A DNA stretch of 64,000 nucleotides from Evansella sp. AB-P1. GTDB taxonomy: Bacteria > Bacillota > Bacilli > Bacillales > Salisediminibacteriaceae. The notes below the pieces were generated by a model. The model made no database searches. It saw nothing but the letters and a program-made list of their open reading frames with translations, and was not told the DNA's origin. The DNA is taken from positions 1-64,000 of the forward strand of contig NZ_JARUKY010000002.1 of the NCBI RefSeq assembly GCF_029688925.1. Reading direction: 5' to 3'. Both the position numbers and the translations under genes were made by a program. This document shows, one piece after another, positions 57,725 to 64,000 of this stretch (position 1 is its first letter; each line of letters opens with the position of its first letter).

Positions 57725-58765
57725 CTAAGTAAAATATTCAATTTTTGCCTTTGGGAAGTATTTGTTCATATAACTATAAAGAGTATCTTTTAATTCCTCT
57801 TGTTGTTCTATCTGATATACGTATTTTCCAATTCCGTACTTTCCCCATTTATACTTTCGTTTTTCCTCATCAAGTTCCAGCTTTGTCATAGGGTAATTTT
57901 TTTGAATGACGCGTTTTGCTGGTTTTGTAAATCGATGCTGAATAAATTCGAAGGTAATATCATCACGAGTATCCTGTCCTAGTTTTTCATCTAGTATTTC
58001 GAACATTTTTTTATAACCTTCCTGCCATCCTTCATGAATGTAAATAGGTGCTACAATAAATCCAAGAGGATATCCAGCTCTTGCAACCTTTTCTGCTGCC
58101 CCTATCCGTTCTGTTAATGGGGAAGTACCATGTTCAAAGTTGCGAATAACATAGTCTGCATTGATGCTAAAGCGGAATCGAGTTTTTCCGCGATGGTCTG
58201 CATCTAATAAATGATCCACATGATGATACTTCGTGACGAACCGTAGCTTACCTAATTCCGTTTTACCGAAAAACTCAATCGTTTTCTTTAAAGAATGTGT
58301 TAAATGATCAATTCCAACAATGTCTGATGTACATGCTGCTTCAAATCTTGTTATTTCAGGAGCATGCTCGTCAATGTATGATTGAGCTGCTCCTAATATT
58401 TCTTCTACATTCACATATGTTCGGATGTAAGGCTTACTTCCCATCGTTGTTTGTAAATAACAATATTGACAGTGCCCCATACATCCTGTTGCAAGAGGAA
58501 TTGCATATTCAGCAGAGGGTTTAGATGTGTCGAATTTCAATGTTTTTCTAACACCAACAACGAGAGTTGATTTTGCATTTCTATACTTTTGTAAATCATT
58601 TTCTCCTGGGATGTTTCGAACCTGGTTATGAGAAGTTGTTTGGCGAATTTCCAGCCCCATTTTTTCGAATTTTCCCTTTAGTTTTTCTCCTAAAGGATAT
58701 TCTAATGCTTTTGGTTCGATATATACTAGCTGTGGTGTAAATGGCTTAATCGTCAACTTTTTCAC
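57725..58765 (-). CDS. splB: Spore photoproduct lyase
   Basis: A 346-residue radical-SAM enzyme that repairs the spore photoproduct (a thymine dimer made by UV in dormant spores) during germination. The [4Fe-4S] cysteines are C95, C99 and C102 and the catalytic H-donor cysteine is C145 (in FEAACTSDIVG). The length matches B. subtilis SplB (342). It follows splA with 100 bases between, as in splAB of other Bacilli. Expression in the forespore under sigma-G is expected but I could not fix the promoter. Confidence 0.96.
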   Translation of the reverse strand: MKKLTIKPFTPQLVYIEPKALEYPLGEKLKGKFEKMGLEIRQTTSHNQVRNIPGENDLQKYRNAKSTLVVGVRKTLKFDTSKPSAEYAIPLATGCMGHCQYCYLQTTMGSKPYIRTYVNVEEILGAAQSYIDEHAPEITRFEAACTSDIVGIDHLTHSLKKTIEFFGKTELGKLRFVTKYHHVDHLLDADHRGKTRFRFSINADYVIRNFEHGTSPLTERIGAAEKVARAGYPLGFIVAPIYIHEGWQEGYKKMFEILDEKLGQDTRDDITFEFIQHRFTKPAKRVIQKNYPMTKLELDEEKRKYKWGKYGIGKYVYQIEQQEELKDTLYSYMNKYFPKAKIEYFT

Positions 58766-58866
58766 CTTCTAGATGTTTTATACTATTGTAAAAGTATTGT
58801 TAGCCTTTTTCCTTTACTTAACCACAGTATATTTTACCTGTTTGTAATTCTAGTTTTTATGGATTG

Positions 58867-59115
58867 TTAATACATGTCGATTTCTGTTTCGTTGAAATAC
58901 ATATTATACATTTCTTCCGCTTCTTGATAGCTTGAAAAAAGGGCATAGTCATCAGTTAATGGGATATAATCTTCAAATAAAAATAATACCGTCCTGCCTG
59001 GATGATCAGGATGTTCAACAACAGAAGCTTCTTGAATCTCAGCTACAGTTTGTGTATGTGGATTTCGACAAATGACAAAAACAGAGTCACCAGAATGGAG
59101 CTGTGTGATATCCAT
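58867..59115 (-). CDS. splA: Transcriptional regulator SplA
   Basis: An 82-residue protein corresponding to SplA, the small negative regulator of the splAB operon, by its position before splB, its length and the segments FVICRNPHTQTVAEIQEA and VEHPDHPGRTVLFL. Some relatives are described as TRAP-like RNA-binding proteins. The ATG at 59115 is seven bases after AAAGGAGG; the TTG three bases upstream is less likely. Confidence 0.88.
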   Translation of the reverse strand: MDITQLHSGDSVFVICRNPHTQTVAEIQEASVVEHPDHPGRTVLFLFEDYIPLTDDYALFSSYQEAEEMYNMYFNETEIDMY

Positions 59116-59295
59116 CAACGTACCTCCTTTAAATATGACATGATGTAATACGGGTGGTAATAAAAAATAAAAAGGTACTTAAGGTATAGCATACTGTTAA
59201 TGTTTCATATGAAAAAAAACAATATACTATGCATTCGTTGTCAATTATATCCCGTGAAAAGTTTTGGCTGACTTTAGGTGTAATTGAGTCGCCAG

Positions 59296-59364
59296 TAACG
59301 GATGAACACCTAACACCATTGGAAGAAAATTATCACCCCCCATGGTGCAAATTTCCACTTGCAT
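59296..59364 (-). repeat. Intergenic repeat family, fragment
   Basis: Only one end of the family is present. On the minus strand it reads GCAAGTGGAAATTTGCACCATGG then GGGGTGATAATTTTCTTCC and GTGTTCATCCGTTAC (given in parts). The rest of the element is lost or diverged, which makes it a relic copy. Confidence 0.7.
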
Positions 59365-59387
59365 GAGAGGTGAAAGTTTATTTTGTA

Positions 59388-59696
59388 TTATTCATTTGAC
59401 TGTTCATTTAATTTCTTTTCTAGTAAAGCAATTCGCTGCTCTAATTTTTCCAGATCCTGCTTGGAGGCAATGTCTAAATCATCGAAAACAGAACGTGCTT
59501 TTTCCTTGGATAATCTGCTCCAACGATCACCTGTTTCTTCACCTTTTTTTATTAAAGAATCAAATAACTCATCCGCTTCCTTCGGTGTCACCTTTCCTTT
59601 AGAGACTAGTTCATTAATGTACTTTTCTACTTTTTCTTTGCTTGCAACAGCAACACCTAGACCTAGCAAAAAACCTTTTTTAAATAAATCTGACAT
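59388..59696 (-). CDS. Phasin-like helical protein paired with the UbiB-type kinase
   Basis: A 102-residue protein with a hydrophobic start (FLLGLGVAVASKEKVEKYINELVSKGKVT), then a long charged coiled coil ending EKLEQRIALLEKKLNE. This matches the phasin-like/PHA-granule-regulator family, whose members bind surfaces of granules or membranes. It has TAGGAGG before the ATG and ends upstream-to-downstream order next to the AarF/UbiB gene on the same strand, an arrangement seen in other Bacilli. No PHA synthase is in the window. Confidence 0.78.
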   Translation of the reverse strand: MSDLFKKGFLLGLGVAVASKEKVEKYINELVSKGKVTPKEADELFDSLIKKGEETGDRWSRLSKEKARSVFDDLDIASKQDLEKLEQRIALLEKKLNEQSNE

Positions 59697-59774
59697 AGTA
59701 AAAAACCTCCTAATGTTTTTTATTGATACTTAATAATAGCTGTTATGAAATGATTGGTTAGAGCTTGTTGTTAA

Positions 59775-61415
59775 TTACCGATGATTATTTTTGACCCAGC
59801 GACTGTGGCTGGCTGTGAAAATAATGATTAGCAGGATAGATATGATGGTAGAGCCTAATGAAAGGTATATTAAAAAGGTATGGTTTAACCATATGGATAT
59901 GAACAATAAGATAAAGGAAATGATAAAGGTAATAAACGAAAAGACTGTGACTAACAATTTTCGTGCTTGCTCATAGCTGTTCCATTGTTGCCGTTCTGAT
60001 TGCTCTAGCTGTTGCTTTGGGGCTTCTAACCATTGGTTTAAATTTTTTGGTACGTGAAGTAGTGGTTTTGCTGCATCTTTTAGGAGATCATATTGAAAGG
60101 ACTTTTCCTGTTCCCCATTCGACTCATTTAACCATTTTTGTACAACTGGCTTTCCTAACTCAATAAAGTCAATTTTAGGATCTACAATGGTTAATACCCC
60201 AAGGGCAATAGAAGCAGCTCGACCTAAAAATGCATACTCTGCAGGTAGCTGAATCGGTTGATTTCTCACGAGGTCTTGTAGATCATCAAAGATTCTTTCG
60301 ATTAACGCTTGATCTAATGCAATGAGTGATTCATCAAGATATGCCTCCACTCCATGCTTTAATATGGTTTGCAGCTGACGTTTATTTGCATGTGGAAGGA
60401 GAAAGCCTAACTCTTCAAGTTGTTTAATTATTAATTGGTAGTCCTTTAACACAAAGCCTTGAATCATTTGTCTAAGCATCAATGTATCATGACGGTCCAC
60501 GAAGCCTATCATTCCAAAATCGATGAGGACAATTGTACCGGTTTTTGTTATAAGAATGTTGCCTTGATGAGGGTCTGCGTGGAAAGTACCATAATCAAGT
60601 AGCTGTTCCACAAAAAAATCAAATAATTCTTTCCCGACTTTTTCTCGATCAATATGGTGCTTTGTTAAATAAGGGATGTCAGTAATTTTTGCTCCGTTAA
60701 TCCATTCCATGACTAATACTCGTTTAGTGGAATATTCTTCGTAGAATTGTGGAATGTAAATTTTTTTGTTTTCTTGAAAACGGGATTGGAAATACTGCCC
60801 ATTTTTAAGCTCTTTTTCATAATTTAATTCATCACTTATAGTAATGACCATCTCTTTGTATAACGCACTTAAATCAGCTTTTTTACCAATGGTTGTGAAT
60901 TTTTTAGCTATCCATAAGACAATACGTAGAGCTTTGAAATCCTTTTTAATAATTTTATCGATGTCGTGTCTTTGAATTTTTATTGCTACCTCTTGCCCAT
61001 TGTGTAGTGTTCCTTTGTAAACCTCTCCAATAGAAGCAGATGCAACAGGTTTGTTGCTAAGATTTAATAATATATCGTCAATTTCTCTATTCCATTCCTT
61101 TTTTAGTATTCTTTTAGAAACTTCAACTGGGACAGGGGGGACTTGATCAATGAGGTCTGTTAGCTCTTCTAAAAATGCTTGAGGGAAAATATCTGCTCGA
61201 GTGCTTAAAAATTGACCCACCTTAATTAATAAACCTTGTAGTTTAATTGCTTTTATTCGGTATTCTTCCGCTTGCTTTCTTAATAAGTTCTCCCAAGCTT
61301 CATATGTCGTTGTATCCCAATTTTTATTCTTCTTATTAAACATATAAACCTGGAAAATAAACTTAATAAACATTGAAACAATCACTGTAATTCGATATAA
61401 AGAGAGTTGTTTCAT
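59775..61415 (-). CDS. AarF/ABC1/UbiB family atypical kinase
   Basis: A 546-residue protein of the ABC1/UbiB atypical kinase family. The diagnostic KxGQ segment (LIKVGQFLSTRADIFP), the Ala-rich loop (ASASIGEVYKG), the catalytic-type HADPHQGNI and DFG (IDFGMIGF) are present. Two membrane helices at the C-terminus (about 495-540) anchor it. Relatives act in quinone synthesis or lipid handling as ATPases. ATG 61415 is five bases after GGTAGGGTGAG; the GTG six bases upstream overlaps it. Confidence 0.92.
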   Translation of the reverse strand: MKQLSLYRITVIVSMFIKFIFQVYMFNKKNKNWDTTTYEAWENLLRKQAEEYRIKAIKLQGLLIKVGQFLSTRADIFPQAFLEELTDLIDQVPPVPVEVSKRILKKEWNREIDDILLNLSNKPVASASIGEVYKGTLHNGQEVAIKIQRHDIDKIIKKDFKALRIVLWIAKKFTTIGKKADLSALYKEMVITISDELNYEKELKNGQYFQSRFQENKKIYIPQFYEEYSTKRVLVMEWINGAKITDIPYLTKHHIDREKVGKELFDFFVEQLLDYGTFHADPHQGNILITKTGTIVLIDFGMIGFVDRHDTLMLRQMIQGFVLKDYQLIIKQLEELGFLLPHANKRQLQTILKHGVEAYLDESLIALDQALIERIFDDLQDLVRNQPIQLPAEYAFLGRAASIALGVLTIVDPKIDFIELGKPVVQKWLNESNGEQEKSFQYDLLKDAAKPLLHVPKNLNQWLEAPKQQLEQSERQQWNSYEQARKLLVTVFSFITFIISFILLFISIWLNHTFLIYLSLGSTIISILLIIIFTASHSRWVKNNHR

Positions 61416-61528
61416 GGACACTCACCCTACCTATCAAAGTCAATCTGTTCCATAATTAATCCTATACCCAACAAATCGTGAGAGTATGTCATCAATTTTA
61501 TGAAAATATTATAAGAAATAAGAAGTTT

Positions 61529-61573
61529 AGCCACAAAAATGTCACGAACCAGGTTCGTGACATTTTTGTGGCT
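61529..61573. repeat. Perfect 22-bp inverted repeat, palindrome B
   Basis: AGCCACAAAAATGTCACGAACC and its exact complement are separated by one base. It begins at the stop codon of the ytrC-like gene and could end that transcript, though the following minus-strand sequence is only moderately T-rich. The outer arms match palindrome A. Confidence 0.85.
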
Positions 61574-62595
61574 TATTTGTTTTTGATCATGATATTCATT
61601 CGTAGTAATCGTCTTGTGATGAGGTAGGAGAATAGAAGGAAAATTCCTACGCCAATCCAATAGGCTATGATACGTAATGTTGTAGCGTTCCAAGGTGCTA
61701 GAGAGGATATGATAATTCCTCCTAATAGGGCGAAACAGATAGTGATTCCAACAAGAAATATTGGATTCAGTTGTTTGAAGATTAAAAACTCACCATTATG
61801 CTCAATTTTATTTCTTTCGTAAAGAAAAATACTTAATATAGTAAATAAAGCAATTCCTATTAGCGGATAAAGTAGGTCGAGGAATTCATTCCCTTGATGG
61901 TTTAGGACAAAATTAAATATCGTTATATTCTCAACCCATTGCAAATTCTCAATCCAGAAACGACTGTAACCAAAGTGAACTTCTATCAACGATTGCACAA
62001 GAATCATTACGCCTATTGGGAAAATTCCGAAGATAAACGTTAAAGCAATTTGTGATATCATTTCTCCAGTAATCGTTCCAATAAACAAAGCAAATGTAAA
62101 GACTAATAGATAGCCGATTAGAGGTCCGTAAAATATTTCAATTAATGTAACCTTTCCTAACTCACTACTAAACTCCGATTGCATAAACGTGAAATAGGAT
62201 ATGAAAAAATTAACAATATGGAAAACGAAGATGAGTAACATGCCATATAACCATTTCGATAAGAACATGTCTTTTCTAGAAAATGGTAGGGAAAAGGTGA
62301 AATCCATTCTTCTTGTATTTCTTTCTACTCCAATAAGTAAGCATGCTAAAAAGATAATGCCGAACATAACGATGAATGGAAATATTCCTTGAAAGTATAA
62401 ATTATAAATCTCAAAGGCATGAAACTCTACTTGTTGTCCTGGGAAATGTTCGTTCATATGTTTCACATGTGATCGCCATGATTCTAATAGTAAAATTGTC
62501 TGAAATGGAAGGTGGATGACAAATAGCACTAATAATATCCAGACGACCATTTTCGTTTGTTTATAGTTTTGATACCAAAGTCCTTTATGAAACAA
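61573..62595 (-). CDS. ytrC: ABC transporter permease, YtrC-like
   Basis: A 340-residue permease with six to eight helices of the ABC-2 type and a large outside loop. Order and length (GntR regulator, ATPase, permease of about 330) are those of ytrABC in B. subtilis. TTG 62595 is six bases after AGGAGGTG, while GTG 62604 lies inside that site. It overlaps the ATPase gene by 11 bases. The ytrD-ytrE-ytrF genes of B. subtilis are missing; the operon ends at palindrome B. In other Bacilli the operon is induced by cell-wall antibiotics. Confidence 0.8.
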   Translation of the reverse strand: MFHKGLWYQNYKQTKMVVWILLVLFVIHLPFQTILLLESWRSHVKHMNEHFPGQQVEFHAFEIYNLYFQGIFPFIVMFGIIFLACLLIGVERNTRRMDFTFSLPFSRKDMFLSKWLYGMLLIFVFHIVNFFISYFTFMQSEFSSELGKVTLIEIFYGPLIGYLLVFTFALFIGTITGEMISQIALTFIFGIFPIGVMILVQSLIEVHFGYSRFWIENLQWVENITIFNFVLNHQGNEFLDLLYPLIGIALFTILSIFLYERNKIEHNGEFLIFKQLNPIFLVGITICFALLGGIIISSLAPWNATTLRIIAYWIGVGIFLLFSYLITRRLLRMNIMIKNK

Positions 62596-63460
62596 TGTCT
62601 TCACCTCCTAGTTTTGCAATAAAAAGATCTTCAAGAGAGATGGGAAGTTCTTCGTAAAGTATTGGATTATGTTCTTGAACAATGCTTTCCCCCTGGATGT
62701 TCTTTCGTTCTAAAATGATCGTATATACTCTACCTGTTTGATTGATGATATTCACTTCTTTTTTTACAGCGTCAGGCATGTGATCTTGGAAAGCAACCTG
62801 TGCTTTTTTATATTGCGTTTTTAATGCATCTAGCTCATAATGACTATCCACTTTTCCTTCTTTAATCATGACAATATCGTTTGCCATGAACTCTAATTCA
62901 TCCAATCGGTGAGAGGATATAATAACTGCCATATCGTTTTCCGCAACCTCTTCTACTAAAATTTTTAAAATTCTCTTTTTTACGATGACATCTAGTCCAT
63001 CAGTGGGTTCGTCTAGAAGAATATATTTTGCTCTTGTTGAGAAAGCAACAACGAGTGAAAAGAGTGCTTTCATCCCCTTTGAATAATTTCCAATTCGTTT
63101 TACGTTCGGTAGTGAAAAACGATTCATTAGATCGTGAAAGTATTCTACGTCAAACCGTGGATAGATGTTTTTATAAAGTGTTACGATTTCCTTCGTACTA
63201 TATGCCTTTAAAGCTTGTGAGGAATCTGGCACAAAAATTATTTCTTCTTTTAGCTTCGGGTTCTGAAAGATAGATTCTTCACCAATAAGAACGTCCCCTT
63301 CCGTTGGATCGAGAATACCTACCATTGTACGTAGTAAGGTCGTTTTCCCAGCACCATTTCTCCCTACAATCCCAATAATATTACCTGTATTCACTTCAAA
63401 ATCTATATCAGATAAAATAATATGCTGATGAACTCGCTTGGAAAGATGTTTAATCCTCAT
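62585..63460 (-). CDS. ytrB: ABC transporter ATP-binding protein, YtrB-like
   Basis: A 291-residue ATPase. Walker A is GRNGAGKT (33-40), the signature is the unusual YSKGM (126-130), and Walker B is ILLDEP (147-152); the C-terminal 80 residues are an extra domain, as in YtrB (292 residues). GGAGGGA precedes the ATG. It overlaps both neighbours, so the three genes are translated as a unit. It powers the YtrC permease. Confidence 0.87.
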   Translation of the reverse strand: MRIKHLSKRVHQHIILSDIDFEVNTGNIIGIVGRNGAGKTTLLRTMVGILDPTEGDVLIGEESIFQNPKLKEEIIFVPDSSQALKAYSTKEIVTLYKNIYPRFDVEYFHDLMNRFSLPNVKRIGNYSKGMKALFSLVVAFSTRAKYILLDEPTDGLDVIVKKRILKILVEEVAENDMAVIISSHRLDELEFMANDIVMIKEGKVDSHYELDALKTQYKKAQVAFQDHMPDAVKKEVNIINQTGRVYTIILERKNIQGESIVQEHNPILYEELPISLEDLFIAKLGGEDIVS

Positions 63461-63845
63461 TGTTATTCCCTCCTATTTCATCGTAAATTTCCTCCAACCA
63501 TGTGGATACTTCTTCTTTTGTTATCCCTGCATAATGGCTATCAATAATCATTTGCTTTAGTGATTGCTTCAATTTTTCCACCTGCCTTGGATCTTGTAAT
63601 TGGTTTATTTCTTCTGAAATAAATGTTCCACGACCTCGAATGGTTATGATTACACCTTGTCGTTCAAGTTCTTGATAAGCTTTACTCACAGTATTTGGGT
63701 TAATAACCATTTGAGAGGATAATTCTCTAACTGAAGGTAGCTTTTCATTTGGTTTCAAAATCCCTTTGGCACACATTTCTTTCACTTGCTGAATGACTTG
63801 TTCATATAAAGGTGTATTTTTTTTTGGGTCAATATTGAAATACAT
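63450..63845 (-). CDS. ytrA: GntR family repressor of the YtrA type
   Basis: A 131-residue regulator with an N-terminal winged helix (about 10-75, LPSVRELSSQMVINPNTVSKAYQELE) and a short helical C-terminal dimer arm, the hallmark of the YtrA subfamily, which lacks a large effector domain. It heads an operon with a YtrB-like ATPase and a YtrC-like permease. An exact half-site for YtrA lies at its promoter, so it most likely represses its own operon until a cell-wall stress or antibiotic signal. Confidence 0.92.
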   Translation of the reverse strand: MYFNIDPKKNTPLYEQVIQQVKEMCAKGILKPNEKLPSVRELSSQMVINPNTVSKAYQELERQGVIITIRGRGTFISEEINQLQDPRQVEKLKQSLKQMIIDSHYAGITKEEVSTWLEEIYDEIGGNNNED

Positions 63846-63904
63846 CCTTTCACCACCTTTTAGCTTTTTGGAAAGTCTATTTGGATCATATGTTAAAAAT
63901 ATTA

Positions 63905-63929
63905 TGTGTATTATTTGTAGTAGTACACT
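63905..63929. promoter_or_regulatory. YtrA operator
   Basis: On the minus strand AGTGTA, 13 bases, then TACACA. The known YtrA site is AGTGTA-N13-TACACT, so 11 of 12 half-site bases match with the exact spacing. It starts just downstream of the -10 and covers the start point. Confidence 0.85.
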
Positions 63930-63932
63930 TGC

Positions 63933-63961
63933 AGTATATTGGTTTTATGTTTCACCGTCAA
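63933..63961 (-). promoter_or_regulatory. Sigma-A promoter of the ytrABC-like operon
   Basis: TTGACG (63961-63956) and TATACT (63938-63933) with exactly 17 bases between them. The expected start is near 63926, within the operator. Confidence 0.85.
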
Positions 63962-64000
63962 GAGGAATTTATTGTTTGATAGTAAAAAGTAAAATTTGTG

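Noticed and set aside
61427-61693. Minus-strand ORF of 88 codons
   Set aside because: It overlaps the end of the ytrC-like gene in another phase and runs through palindrome B.

Overview
The window looks like a chromosomal segment of a low-GC, endospore-forming Firmicute of the Bacillaceae. The evidence is AGGAGG-type ribosome sites, frequent GTG/TTG starts, dense convergent intrinsic terminators, a T-box and an M-box leader, CodY and cre sites, and sporulation genes (spoVR, a Spo0E-type phosphatase, a YjcZ-type peptide, splAB). I see no tRNA or rRNA gene, no transposase, no prophage and no CRISPR array. The species cannot be named from what I see.

Layout, 1-25 kb: a cut-off membrane protein and a start-less ORF remnant; a DUF1540 peptide; typA; a UPF0145 protein; sfsA; a DMT exporter; a PAS-PAS-PAS histidine kinase; a lone eutH; a CheY-like regulator; a DUF2225 zinc protein; a 21-bp tandem repeat; a YhcX-type GNAT/nitrilase fusion; a FixH-like protein; glpK and glpD with an antiterminator-type leader; a Spo0E-like phosphatase; a second DMT exporter; the khtTU K+/H+ antiporter; prfC; and several small proteins, three of them under 60 aa.

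25-38 kb: a minus-strand branched-chain amino acid cluster, ilvE-ilvD-[T-box]-ilvB-ilvH-ilvC-leuA-leuB-leuC-leuD. A sigma-A promoter before ilvE has a CodY box and a perfect cre palindrome upstream, so global nutrient signals act at the front. An internal T-box with a probable isoleucine specifier acts between ilvD and ilvB. spoVR is divergent.

39-46 kb: the least understood part. A tight minus operon encodes two DUF1538 membrane proteins, a protein with two fused PII-like domains and a CBS-pair protein, so it looks like a regulated transporter with its own nucleotide sensors. It is divergent from an M-box-controlled mgtE. A His-rich metal-binding protein and the Mn-dependent pyrophosphatase ppaC follow.

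46-64 kb: hemolysin-III protein, retropepsin-like protein, NhaP2-type antiporter, panE, a second-type map, TerC, two GNATs, an EcsAB-like ABC exporter, a degenerate exonuclease homologue, splA-splB, a phasin-like/UbiB-kinase pair, and a ytrABC-like operon with a recognisable YtrA operator.

A family of 70-350 bp GC-richer intergenic repeats occurs in at least five long copies and one fragment, and two long near-perfect palindromes share the same outer arms. ORFs running through these are not genes.
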